Positions 30,879 through 39,606 of a DNA stretch of 64,000 nucleotides are shown here, in pieces. Under the pieces are notes generated by a model. It was not told the origin of the DNA and did not search any database. It saw only the letters and a program-made list of their open reading frames with translations. A program made the position numbers and the translations under genes. The DNA comes from Xanthomonas sp. DAR 34887 (lineage in GTDB: Bacteria; Pseudomonadota; Gammaproteobacteria; Xanthomonadales; Xanthomonadaceae): contig NZ_CP162490.1 in NCBI RefSeq assembly GCF_041245805.1, positions 1,279,001 through 1,343,000 of the forward strand. Reading direction: 5' to 3'. Each line of letters starts with the position of its first letter. Positions within the stretch are counted from its first letter, which is position 1.

Positions 30879-32966
30879 ATGGTCGAACACAGCCGTCGCC
30901 GTTTCCTCGCCAGCGCATCCCTGGCCCTCGGCGCCGGGGCGGTGATGCCGCTGCTGCCCGGTGCCATCCGCAGCGCGTTGGCGGTGCCGCCGGCGCGCGT
31001 CACCGGCACCTTGCAGGACGTGCAGCACATGGTGATCCTGATGCAGGAGAACCGCTCGTTCGACCACTACTTCGGCTGCCTGCGCGGCGTGCGCGGCTTC
31101 GGTGATCCAAGACCACTACAGCTACCCAGCGGACGTCCGGTCTGGTATCAGCCGGAGGTGGGCGCCAGCGATCGCTACGTGCTGCCGTTCCGCCTCAACG
31201 GCCAGACCAGCAGCGCGCAGTGGATGCAGGGACTCAACCACGACTGGAAGGGCTCGCACGAGACCTGGAAGCACCACGACGCCTGGATCGCGCAGAAGAC
31301 GGCGCTGACCATGGGCCACTTCCAGCGCGAGGACGTGCCGTTCTACTACGCGCTAGCCGACGCCTTCACCATCTGCGACGGCTACCACGCCTCGCTGTTC
31401 GGTCCGACCAATCCCAACCGCATGTACATGTTCACCGGCACCAGTGGCTTGAGCGTAGGCAACGATGGCGAGCAGGCGGTGAACAACCGCGACGACGGCA
31501 ACTGGACCGCCGACATGGCGCGCGACAACCCGGCGTTTCCCGGCTACACCTGGACCACTTATTCCGAACGCCTGCAGCAGGCCGGGGTGAGCTGGCAGGT
31601 GTACCAGGAGTTCGACAACTACGGCGACAACAGCCATCCGTATTTCGCCAATTTCCGCAACCTGGATCGCAACTCGCCCCTGTACCGGCGCGGCCGCGCG
31701 ATCGTGGCGGGTTCCACCGCCGACAACGCCAAGGCCTCGCGCGGCGAGCACCTGGTCGCTGCGTTCGAACGCGACGTGCGCAGCGGCAACTTGCCGCAGG
31801 TGTCGTGGATCGTGGCGCCGTACTTGCTCAGCGAACATCCCGAGGCGACTCCGGCCTATGGCGAGTCGCTGAGCGCGCGCTTGCTGGAGGTGTTGGCGGC
31901 CTCGCCGGCGGTGTGGTCGAAGACCGTGTTCCTGATCAACTACGACGAGAACGACGGCTTCTTCGATCACGTGCCGCCGGCGCTGCCGGCGACCGATCCG
32001 GCCATCGGCGCCAGCAACGTCGATCTGCGCGGCGAGGACTACCACGGCGTGCCGGTAGGACTCGGGCCTCGCGTGCCGATGCTGGTGGTGTCGCCATGGA
32101 GCCGCGGCGGCTGGGTCGATTCGCAGGTGTTCGACCACACCTCGGTGCTCCGTTTCCTGGAGCGCCGCTTCGGCGTCGCCGAACCCAACATCAGCCCATG
32201 GCGCCGTGCGATCGCCGGCGATCTGACCTCGACGCTGGATTTCGCCGGGCACGACGATGCCCGCGTCGCCTTGCCGGACACCCGCGATTTCATCGCCCGG
32301 GTCGACGCGACCGCGGCCTTGCCGGCGCCGCAGCGGCCTGCGCAGCAGGCCATGCCGGCGCAAGAGCCGGGCCAGCGCCCGGCGCGCGCGCTGCCCTACG
32401 ATTTCGATGTGCGCCTGCAGGCGGGGCCGCAGGGGCCGACGTTGCGGATGCTCAACCGCAGCACCGTCGGCGTCGCGCTGAACGCCTATGCCGATGGCGG
32501 CAGCGCCGGCCCATGGTTCTACACGCTGGCGGCGGGCAGCGAACTAAGTGATGCGCGCGATTGGCGCGGTACGGCCGCCGCTGCCGGCTACGCGTTGCGG
32601 GTGCATGGACCCAATGGGTTCCTGCGCGAGTTCCACGGCGACGGCACGACCGATACGGGACTGCAGGCCGATGCCGACTACGACGCCGCCAGTCAATCGC
32701 TGCTGCTGGACCTGCGTAATGCCGGCGCACAGGCGTGCCGGCTGCGGATCCGCGACGGCTATCGCGGCGGGGCGGAGCAGGCGCTCGACCTTGCGGCCGG
32801 CGCACGCCAGGTGCTGCGCGTTCCTTTGGCGGCACAGCACCATTGGTACGACCTGGAGATCGTGAGCGAGACGATGCCGCAGTGGCGGCGGCGCCTGGCT
32901 GGGCATATCGAGACCGGGCGCCCGAGCATGAGCGATCCGGCGATCGGCCGCGCTGTTGCCGGGTAG
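30879..32966 (+). CDS. Tat-exported phospholipase C, phosphocholine-specific (PlcN-like)
   Basis: An acid-phosphatase-superfamily phospholipase C that cleaves the headgroup from phosphatidylcholine-type lipids. The protein is 695 residues, in the usual range. A twin-arginine signal SRRRFLAS is at residues 5-12, with a hydrophobic stretch after it, so it is exported folded by the Tat system. The metal-binding signature QENRSFDHYFG is at about residues 56-66. NYDENDGFFDHVPP and the later SPWSRGGWVDSQVFDHTS are further catalytic-site motifs. Two C-terminal beta-sandwich repeats (from about residue 500) complete the family layout. Relatives provide phosphate or act as virulence factors. No strong ribosome binding site is seen at the ATG. 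Confidence 0.93.
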   Translation: MVEHSRRRFLASASLALGAGAVMPLLPGAIRSALAVPPARVTGTLQDVQHMVILMQENRSFDHYFGCLRGVRGFGDPRPLQLPSGRPVWYQPEVGASDRYVLPFRLNGQTSSAQWMQGLNHDWKGSHETWKHHDAWIAQKTALTMGHFQREDVPFYYALADAFTICDGYHASLFGPTNPNRMYMFTGTSGLSVGNDGEQAVNNRDDGNWTADMARDNPAFPGYTWTTYSERLQQAGVSWQVYQEFDNYGDNSHPYFANFRNLDRNSPLYRRGRAIVAGSTADNAKASRGEHLVAAFERDVRSGNLPQVSWIVAPYLLSEHPEATPAYGESLSARLLEVLAASPAVWSKTVFLINYDENDGFFDHVPPALPATDPAIGASNVDLRGEDYHGVPVGLGPRVPMLVVSPWSRGGWVDSQVFDHTSVLRFLERRFGVAEPNISPWRRAIAGDLTSTLDFAGHDDARVALPDTRDFIARVDATAALPAPQRPAQQAMPAQEPGQRPARALPYDFDVRLQAGPQGPTLRMLNRSTVGVALNAYADGGSAGPWFYTLAAGSELSDARDWRGTAAAAGYALRVHGPNGFLREFHGDGTTDTGLQADADYDAASQSLLLDLRNAGAQACRLRIRDGYRGGAEQALDLAAGARQVLRVPLAAQHHWYDLEIVSETMPQWRRRLAGHIETGRPSMSDPAIGRAVAG

Positions 32967-33004
32967 CTGTCGATCCGGTCTAGACCGCGGCGTTCGGGCC
33001 GTGT

Positions 33005-33074
33005 GTCGCGGCTGAAGCCGCTCCTACAAGAGCCCGGACCCGCGCGCTTTTGTAGGAGCGGCTTCAGCCGCGAC
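33005..33074. repeat. Head-to-head REP-like pair between plc and the receptor gene
   Basis: GTCGCGGCTGAAGCCGCTCC with TACAA at 33005-33029 faces its reverse complement at 33050-33074, about 20 bp apart. It lies between two convergent genes, where it may act as a bidirectional transcript end. Confidence 0.9.
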
Positions 33075-33231
33075 CGATGTCCCTGTCAACGCGACGTCCA
33101 TCAGCACCGCGCGCCATCAAAAACGCCGCCGAATGGCGGCTTCATCCATGCGGCGATACACCGCTTGAACGCAAGCGCCGCCGCTGCTTCCGCAACGGCG
33201 GCGCGATCGCCTTCCCTGGCGAGGCGTCAGC

Positions 33232-35535
33232 TCAGAACTTGCCGCTGAAGGTGACGAAGAACTGCCGCGGCGCGCCGGCCATCAGCGTCTGGTTGTAACC
33301 GTCCGGATCGGAGACGACGTAGCCGTTGGTGCCGACGGTGGCGAAATAGCGCTTGTCGAACAGGTTGGTGACATTGGCGCTCAGACCCAGGTTCTGGAAC
33401 ATGCCGACTTCGCCGAAGTCGTAGCCCGCGCTCAGGTCGAAGCGCCAGTAGCTCGGCACCGACGAATCGTTGAGGTAGCTGATGTAGCGGCGGCCGGTGT
33501 ACTTGCCATCCAGCGCGGCGTGCCAGCCGGCGTTCTCGTAGGCCAGGCTGCTGGAGAACATCCACTCCGGGATGCCGACCACGCGCTTGCCCGAAGTGGC
33601 CACCACGCCGCCGTTGAGGTAGTCGTCCTGATAGGTGGAGTCGTCGTAGGACAGCGAGTTGAGCCAGCGCAGCTGCGCGATCGGGCGCCACATCACCGCC
33701 AGGTCGGCGCCCTGGCTGCGCACCGAGCCGACATTGTTGAGCGTGGCCGAGCAGGTCTGGATCGCGCTGCACGGCGAGGTCACCAGCAAGCGGTCGTCGA
33801 ACATGGTGTGGTACAACGCCAGCGATGCCTCGATGCCGTCGCCGCGCACCCGATAGCCCAGCTCGTAGGTCTGCGCCGTTTCCGGCTCAAGCGAGTTCTT
33901 GATCGCGTTGAACGCCGCCTGCGATTCCTGGAACGGGGTGAAGCCGAAGCCAGCCATGTTCTTGTTGTAGGACGCGTAGATTTCCTGGTGCTCGTCGAGC
34001 TTGTAGTTCACGCCCACCTGCGGCAGCAGATCCGAATCGGCCTTGATCTCGCCGGCCGCGTTGGAGGTGGTAGGCACCAGCGACTGCGCGGTGGTATCCA
34101 CCTGCAGTTTCTTGGCGCCGAAGTTCACGGTCAGGCGATCGTCGAGCAGGCGCAGCGTGTCCTGCGCATAGAACATGCGCGTGTCGGTGTCGTAGTGCTG
34201 GTCGAACTGGCGCGCGAACAGGGTGCCGGACTTGTTGAAGTAGTACAGGTCGGTGAACGGGCCATCGAGCAGGAAGTAGTTGCGCTCCTGCACAGTCTTG
34301 GCGTTCTGGTACCAGCCGCCGATCTCGATCTCGTTGCCGGCGACGGTGAAGTTCAGCGACGCGGTGACGCCATGCCGGTTGAGCCGATAGTCGGTGGTGC
34401 GCATCGACAGCGGCACCGTGGCCGAGGACGCCACGTACGGCGTGGTCCACTGCCCTTCGCCGTTGTTGTCGTGGTAGTAGCCGGTCAGGTTCAGCGTGGC
34501 GTTGCCGCCTAGGTTGAACGCGCCGCTGAGCGCGGCCAGATTGTCGCGGCGCAGGCCGGCGCCGGAGTAGTAGGACGCGTCGGCCTTGTCGTAGTCGGCG
34601 GGCAGGGCATTCAAGGACGCCGGATAGCTGCCGTTGCCGTTGAGCGCATTGGCGATCTGCACCGCGCTGTTCCAGTCCGGCATCAGGTAGTCCCAATCCC
34701 AGCCCAGCGCTTTCTGCGAGGCCAGCGACAGGTCCATGATGTCGTATTCCTTGCGCTTGGAGCTGTCCAGGAACAGGCTGACCCGGTTGCCGTCGCCCCA
34801 CTGGTACAGCGCCTTGAGGTTGGCCTGGTTGTATTCGTTGTTGCCGTAGCCCTTCCACTTGTCCGCCTCGCCGTGCACCAGCGAGGTGTACATCGAGAAA
34901 CCATTGATATCGCCGGTATCGCCGCGCAGGTAAGTGCGGCGGGTGGAGTCGGAACCGAAGGTCTGGCTGAAGCGGATGCCCGGAGCGGCGTCCGGATCGT
35001 CGGAGTAGTAGCGCACGGTGCCGCCGAGGTTGCTGCTCGAAGCGGTGCCCAGCGCGCCGGCGCCCTGTGCCAGCTCAACGGAGCCGACGTTCTCGGAAAT
35101 GATCGCGCGGGTCACCTGCAGGCCGTCGGTGACGCCGTAGCTCATGTTGCCCAGCGGCACGCCGTCCAGGGTGAAGCCGAGGCGGCTCTGGTCGAAGCCG
35201 TGCAGGCTGATCGCGGTCGACCACTCGTAGGCGCCCCACGCATCGGCCGACTGGAACTGCACGCCCGGCAGCTTGTCCAGGACCTTCAGCGCGCTGGTGC
35301 CGGGCGCGGCGATACCGATGTCCTCGCGGGTGATCCGCTGCACCTGGCGGGTGGTGCCGGTGGACACCACGGTGATCGCGTCGAGCATCGTCGCGTCGCC
35401 ACTGCTGGCGGTCGCCGTGGCATCGGCACCGGCGTCGGCCGGTGCGGTCTCGGCCAGCGCGGCGAAGGCCGGCAGCGCGGATGCGACGGCGAGCACCAGC
35501 GCATGCAGGCGCAGGGATCTGGGGGTGGGGGTCAT
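33232..35535 (-). CDS. TonB-dependent outer-membrane receptor
   Basis: An outer-membrane gated channel for active uptake of a scarce ligand, 767 residues. The signal peptide runs to about AALAE. A plug domain follows (from DAITVVSTGTTRQVQ through LDKLPGVQFQSADAW and the LDGVPLG segment), then a 22-strand barrel that ends in PRQFFVTFSGKF with the terminal Phe. The ligand cannot be told; the plug and barrel resemble those of siderophore- or carbohydrate-type receptors in Xanthomonas. The gene is convergent with the phospholipase. Its 5' gap (35536-35828) is shared with rimK and should hold promoters for both; I see no clear Fur box. Confidence 0.92.
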   Translation of the reverse strand: MTPTPRSLRLHALVLAVASALPAFAALAETAPADAGADATATASSGDATMLDAITVVSTGTTRQVQRITREDIGIAAPGTSALKVLDKLPGVQFQSADAWGAYEWSTAISLHGFDQSRLGFTLDGVPLGNMSYGVTDGLQVTRAIISENVGSVELAQGAGALGTASSSNLGGTVRYYSDDPDAAPGIRFSQTFGSDSTRRTYLRGDTGDINGFSMYTSLVHGEADKWKGYGNNEYNQANLKALYQWGDGNRVSLFLDSSKRKEYDIMDLSLASQKALGWDWDYLMPDWNSAVQIANALNGNGSYPASLNALPADYDKADASYYSGAGLRRDNLAALSGAFNLGGNATLNLTGYYHDNNGEGQWTTPYVASSATVPLSMRTTDYRLNRHGVTASLNFTVAGNEIEIGGWYQNAKTVQERNYFLLDGPFTDLYYFNKSGTLFARQFDQHYDTDTRMFYAQDTLRLLDDRLTVNFGAKKLQVDTTAQSLVPTTSNAAGEIKADSDLLPQVGVNYKLDEHQEIYASYNKNMAGFGFTPFQESQAAFNAIKNSLEPETAQTYELGYRVRGDGIEASLALYHTMFDDRLLVTSPCSAIQTCSATLNNVGSVRSQGADLAVMWRPIAQLRWLNSLSYDDSTYQDDYLNGGVVATSGKRVVGIPEWMFSSSLAYENAGWHAALDGKYTGRRYISYLNDSSVPSYWRFDLSAGYDFGEVGMFQNLGLSANVTNLFDKRYFATVGTNGYVVSDPDGYNQTLMAGAPRQFFVTFSGKF

Positions 35536-35828
35536 CGAAATTCACCAATAATGGGAGGAGGCGTTGGGGCCCGGCGTGCGATGCGTGACAGTCACCACAC
35601 GGCCTTGCGGCCCGCTCGCCACCATGCAACGGTTTTGTGAACGTTTCGGGGCGGTTCCGTGTCGTCTCTGGGACAGCCTGTCTGCAGATGCGCGTGGCCC
35701 ACCTCGGCGTGCCGGAGCCGATCGTGCGCAGGCACCGCGTTCGCGCATGCGATCGGGTGACGCCACCGATCCCGCAGCGCCGACGGCGCAACGTATGATG
35801 CCGGGCCAGCCACCGCCGCCGCGCCTCG

Positions 35829-36722
35829 ATGAAGCTCGCCATCCTGTCCCGCAACACCAAGCTGTATTCGACGCGGCGCCTGGTCGAGGCCGGCCGCGAG
35901 CGCGGGCATACGGTGCGCGTGCTCGACCCGCTGCGCTGTTACATGCGCATCGCTGCCGGCGCCTTCACCATGCATTACAAAGGCAAGCCGATCACCGGCT
36001 ACGACGCGGTGATCCCGCGCATCGGCAATTCCGTCACCCGCTACGGCACCGCGGTGCTGCGCCAGCTGGAGATGATGGGCGTGCGCACGCCCAACCCGTC
36101 CGACGCGATCCTGCGCGCCCGCGACAAGCTGCGCGCGCACCAGTTGCTGGCGGCCAAGGGCATCGACATGCCGATGACCGTGTTCGGCGACAACCCGGAC
36201 GACACCGGCGATCTGCTGTCGATGCTGGGTCCGCCGCCGCATGTGGTGAAGTTGAACGAGGGCACCCAGGGCACCGGCGTGATCCTCACCGAGAAGACCA
36301 GCGCGTCGCGCGGCGTGGTCGAGGCGCTGCGCGGCCTGTACGCCAATTTCCTGGTGCAGGAGTTCATCGGCGAGGCCGAGGGGGCCGACCTGCGCTGCTT
36401 CGTGGTCGGCAACCAGGTGGTCGCGGCCATGCGCCGGCAGGCGCCGGAAGGGGACTTCCGCTCCAACCTGCACCTGGGCGGCAGTGCGCAGGTGGCGACC
36501 GCCAGCCGCAGCGAACAGGAGGTCGCGGTGCGCTCGGCCAAGGCCCTGGGCCTGGGCGTGGCCGGGGTCGATCTGATCCGCTCGCGGCGTGGCCCGCTGG
36601 TGCTGGAAGTCAACTCCACCCCGGGCCTGGAAGGCATCGAAGCGGTCTGCGGGCTGGATATCGCCGGCAAGGTCATCGACTACCTCGAAGCCAGTCTGAT
36701 TCGAAAGAAATCAGTGGGTTAG
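35829..36722 (+). CDS. rimK: Ribosomal protein S6--L-glutamate ligase RimK
   Basis: An ATP-grasp ligase that adds glutamate residues to the C-terminus of ribosomal protein S6 and can make poly-glutamate. The protein is 297 residues (E. coli 300) and starts MKLAILSRNTKLYSTRR as in that enzyme. The ATP-grasp parts are VVKLNEGTQGTGVIL, the QEFIGEAEGADLRCFVVG segment and the Mg-binding LEVNSTPGLEGIE. It is a single gene followed by a terminator-type hairpin at 36839. Confidence 0.95.
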   Translation: MKLAILSRNTKLYSTRRLVEAGRERGHTVRVLDPLRCYMRIAAGAFTMHYKGKPITGYDAVIPRIGNSVTRYGTAVLRQLEMMGVRTPNPSDAILRARDKLRAHQLLAAKGIDMPMTVFGDNPDDTGDLLSMLGPPPHVVKLNEGTQGTGVILTEKTSASRGVVEALRGLYANFLVQEFIGEAEGADLRCFVVGNQVVAAMRRQAPEGDFRSNLHLGGSAQVATASRSEQEVAVRSAKALGLGVAGVDLIRSRRGPLVLEVNSTPGLEGIEAVCGLDIAGKVIDYLEASLIRKKSVG

Positions 36723-36838
36723 GGCGCTATTTGCCCCTCCATTCTGGCTTAACGTCGGTTTAATTCCCGCCTGCGTATGCTTCGTCGGACCGCAGCTCTG
36801 CCCTCCTCAGCAGGAACGGTAATCGGGATATATCTTTC

Positions 36839-36870
36839 GGCCCAAGCGGCCTTGCCGCTTGGGCCTTTTT
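36839..36870 (+). terminator. Rho-independent terminator
   Basis: GGCCCAAGCGG and CCGCTTGGGCC form a perfect 11-bp stem with a 5-base loop, followed directly by TTTTT. It lies 117 bp after rimK and before the next promoter region. It could end rimK or a short separate transcript. Confidence 0.9.
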
Positions 36871-36987
36871 GTTTGCGAAACCGGGCGCGCTCGGCGCGGC
36901 GCCGAGCGCGCCAGGCGCGCAGCTTGCGGCCCCGTTCGCGAGGCGGCTACATTGTGATTCACACCACCAATCGCGTAGGGGACAGGG

Positions 36988-37446
36988 ATGAAAAAGCTGA
37001 TCGGTCTGATGTTGGGGATGGCGCTTGCATACAGCGCGGCGGCAGCACCGAAAGGTGAGGCGCCCATGAACGTGAAGAAATCGTTCGCACAGCAACTCAG
37101 TACAATTCGCCAGCAGTTGGACGACGGCAAGACCTACTCCGAACTCAGCGCAGAAAATCGCAGCAAGGTGGAAGCCGCGTTGTCGCGCATGGCGACGGTG
37201 CTCAATTCCCATCCCGACGTCGATACGCTGCGCGAGGAAGACAAGGTCGTGCTGTTCAACGACCAGGAAACGGTCAACACGCTGCTGTCCAAGGCGTCGG
37301 CGGACAGCCGGTTGATCTGCAGGCGCGAAGCGGTCATCGGATCGCTGCGCACCACGACGCAATGCAAGACCGTGGCGGAACGCCGCCGCGACAACGAGGA
37401 TGCGCAGGAATTGATGCGGCGCAATCCAACTGGCAAGTACGACTGA
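36988..37446 (+). CDS. Small secreted protein upstream of a two-component system
   Basis: I do not recognise a function. The 152-residue product has a signal peptide (MKKLIGLMLGMALAYSAAAA). The mature part is highly charged and helical (for example FAQQLSTIRQQLDDGKTYSE and ENRSKVEAALSRMATVL). Two cysteines (LICRREA and TTQCKTV) lie in the C-terminal half and could form a disulfide. A GGGGACAGGG site precedes the ATG. It is 8 bp from the response regulator gene, so it is probably in the same operon and could be a target or periplasmic partner of the sensor kinase; that is inference. Confidence 0.8.
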   Translation: MKKLIGLMLGMALAYSAAAAPKGEAPMNVKKSFAQQLSTIRQQLDDGKTYSELSAENRSKVEAALSRMATVLNSHPDVDTLREEDKVVLFNDQETVNTLLSKASADSRLICRREAVIGSLRTTTQCKTVAERRRDNEDAQELMRRNPTGKYD

Positions 37447-37454
37447 CGGGGTAA

Positions 37455-38138
37455 ATGTTGGTGCGAATTCTAGTGATCGAAGACAACAGCGATATCGCTG
37501 CCAACCTGGGCGACTACCTCGAAGACCGCGGGCACACGGTGGATTTCGCCGCCGATGGCGTCACCGGCCTGCATCTGGCGGTGGTGCACGAATTCGATGC
37601 CATCGTGCTCGACCTCAACCTGCCGGGCATGGACGGCATCGAAGTGTGCCGCAAGCTGCGCAACGAAGCGCGCAAGCAGACGCCGGTGCTGATGCTCACT
37701 GCCCGCGATTCGCTGGACAACAAGCTGGCAGGCTTCGATTCCGGCGCCGACGACTACCTGATCAAGCCGTTCGCGCTGCAGGAAGTGGAAGTGCGGCTCA
37801 ACGCGCTGTCGCGCCGCGGCAAGGGCGTGCACACCCGCGTGCTGGAGACCGGCGACCTGGAGTACAACCTGGACACGCTGGAAGTGCGGCGTCAGGGCAA
37901 ACTGTTGCAGCTCAACCCGACCGCGCTGAAGATCCTGCAGGCGCTGATGGAAGCATCGCCCGCGGTGGTGACCCGGCAGGAGCTGGAAACCCGCGTGTGG
38001 GGCGAAGAGCTGCCGGATTCGGACTCGTTGCGCGTGCATATCCACGGCCTGCGCGCGGTGGTCGACAAGCCGTTCGAGGTGCCGATGATCCAGACCCGCC
38101 ACGGCATCGGCTACCGCATCGCCGCGCCCGATGCCTGA
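37455..38138 (+). CDS. OmpR/PhoB-family response regulator
   Basis: A two-component DNA-binding regulator of 227 residues. The receiver domain has the acidic pocket EDN at residues 9-11, phosphoacceptor D53 in LDLNLPGMDG and the conserved lysine in LIKPFA. The C-terminal winged helix ends with VHIHGLRAVVDKPFEVPMIQ and TRHGIGYRI, typical of the OmpR group. The kinase gene overlaps its end by 8 bp. An upstream direct repeat, TTAACGTCGGTTTAAT (36751-36766), has the 11-bp periodicity that such regulators prefer and may be a binding site. I cannot name the system. Confidence 0.93.
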   Translation: MLVRILVIEDNSDIAANLGDYLEDRGHTVDFAADGVTGLHLAVVHEFDAIVLDLNLPGMDGIEVCRKLRNEARKQTPVLMLTARDSLDNKLAGFDSGADDYLIKPFALQEVEVRLNALSRRGKGVHTRVLETGDLEYNLDTLEVRRQGKLLQLNPTALKILQALMEASPAVVTRQELETRVWGEELPDSDSLRVHIHGLRAVVDKPFEVPMIQTRHGIGYRIAAPDA

Positions 38139-39471
38139 AGCTGGAGAGTTGCCGCGGGCGGTGCGGCGGCGCGGACGCTACCGCCGCCGCCTGCGCAGCC
38201 GCATCATCCTGTCCTTCGTGCTGTTGGGCTTCGGCCTGACCGCACTGTTCGCGTTCGCCACCAACTGGGCGCGGGCGCGGGTGGAAAATCAGCTCGTCGA
38301 AGTGGTGTTGAACCGCAACATCGACGAGTACTCGCACCGGTATTTTTCCGAACCTTCCAAGAATCCCGATCTGCCCGTGCAGCAGATGGTCGGGCGGGTG
38401 GTCAAGAGCGACCGCTTCGAGGCGCTCAAGCGCGAGCAGCCGGAGTGGTACAACTTCACCGACGGCATCCACACCGTCTCCGGGCGCGACGAATCGGGCA
38501 AACCGTTCTCGTATAAGGTCGCGGTGCGCAAGACCCCGGACGTCTGGTTCTTCCTTGCCTATGACATGACCCAGACCATCCAGGGCGAGGTGCAGCTCAA
38601 CCGCACCCTGATCCTGTCGGTGCTGGTGTTCAGTGCGCTGTCGCTGGTGATCGGCTGGTGGTCGGCGTCGCGGGTGATGCGCCCGGTCTCCGATCTGGCT
38701 GCGCGGCTGCGCGCCTACCGCGGCAGCAGCGATCCCAAGCCGCTGGCGCCGCATTTTCCCGACGACGAAGTCGGCCAGCTGGCCGAGGCCTTGGACGACT
38801 ATTCGGCCCGGCTCACCGAAGTGGTGCAGCGCGACCGCGAGTTCAACGCCGACGTCAGCCACGAGCTGCGCACGCCGCTGGCGGTGATCCGCGGCGCCAC
38901 CGAACTGCTGCTGACCCGCCCCAATCTCGACGACAAGGTGCTGCAGCGCCTGCAGCGCATCCAGCGCGCCGAACAGCAGTGCAGCGACCTGATCGGCTCG
39001 CTGTTGCTGCTGTCGCGCAACGAGCGCGGGCAGGGCAACAGCAACGTGGCCAAGGTCGCCGAGCAATTGATCGAATCGCACCGCGCGCAGCTGGGCGGCA
39101 AGCCGCTGCAACTGGTGCTGGAAGGCGAGCGCAACCTGACCATCGACGCGCCGGAGGCGGCGCTGTCGGTGGCGCTGGGCAACCTGATCGGCAACGCGGT
39201 CAAGTACACCCAGGAAGGCCAGGTGGTGGTGCGGGTGCTGAGCGATGCGGTGCAGGTGATCGACTCCGGCCCCGGCCTCAGCGCCGAAGACGCCGCCAAA
39301 CTGTTCCAGCGCGGCTACCGCGGCACCCACGCCGGGCACTCGCAGGGCGGCGGCATCGGCCTGTCGATCGTCAGCCGCCTGTGCGATCTGTACGGCTGGC
39401 AGGTCAACGTGCGCCCGGGCGCGACCAAGGGCGTGGTGGCGACGCTGTGGTTCCGGCCGGCGGCCGGCTGA
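38131..39471 (+). CDS. Sensor histidine kinase
   Basis: The membrane sensor kinase partner of the preceding regulator, 446 residues. TM1 is at about residues 25-44 and TM2 at about 159-177, leaving a periplasmic sensor of roughly 115 residues (from NWARARVENQ to TIQGEVQLN) rich in acidic and aromatic residues. A HAMP-like linker follows, then the H-box DVSHELRTPL with H244 and the ATPase boxes NLIGNAVKYT, DSGPGLSAED and GGGIGLSIV. The signal sensed is unknown. The gene overlaps the regulator by 8 bp. Confidence 0.93.
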   Translation: MPEAGELPRAVRRRGRYRRRLRSRIILSFVLLGFGLTALFAFATNWARARVENQLVEVVLNRNIDEYSHRYFSEPSKNPDLPVQQMVGRVVKSDRFEALKREQPEWYNFTDGIHTVSGRDESGKPFSYKVAVRKTPDVWFFLAYDMTQTIQGEVQLNRTLILSVLVFSALSLVIGWWSASRVMRPVSDLAARLRAYRGSSDPKPLAPHFPDDEVGQLAEALDDYSARLTEVVQRDREFNADVSHELRTPLAVIRGATELLLTRPNLDDKVLQRLQRIQRAEQQCSDLIGSLLLLSRNERGQGNSNVAKVAEQLIESHRAQLGGKPLQLVLEGERNLTIDAPEAALSVALGNLIGNAVKYTQEGQVVVRVLSDAVQVIDSGPGLSAEDAAKLFQRGYRGTHAGHSQGGGIGLSIVSRLCDLYGWQVNVRPGATKGVVATLWFRPAAG

Positions 39472-39516
39472 GATAGCGCCCGGCGAGATTGCCGAACGCA
39501 TTCGGATTATTGCAGC

Positions 39517-39584
39517 TGTAGGAGCGGCTTCAGCCGCGACAGACATTTCTGGGAGCGCCTGTCGCGGCTGAAGCCGCTCCTACA
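39517..39584. repeat. Tail-to-tail REP-like pair
   Basis: TGTAGGAGCGGCTTCAGCCG plus CGAC at 39517-39540 is followed by GTCGCGGCTGAAGCCGCTCC plus TACA at 39561-39584. The orientation is opposite to the pairs at 15.7 and 33.0 kb. The pair lies between the convergent kinase and coaE genes. Confidence 0.9.
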
Positions 39585-39606
39585 AAAGCGCGCGGTCGTA
39601 TCGCGT

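Noticed and set aside
26799..30880. Search for an attachment-site duplication of the tRNA-Gly 3' end flanking the hxs cassette
   Set aside because: No second copy of the TTCGATTCCC...CGCTCCA end was seen up to 30.9 kb, and no integrase is present, so an integrated element is not claimed.
37455..39471. Naming the two-component system as ColRS/VgrRS, known in Xanthomonas
   Set aside because: The periplasmic sensor is far longer than I recall for that kinase and the gene neighbourhood differs; the identity is not supported.
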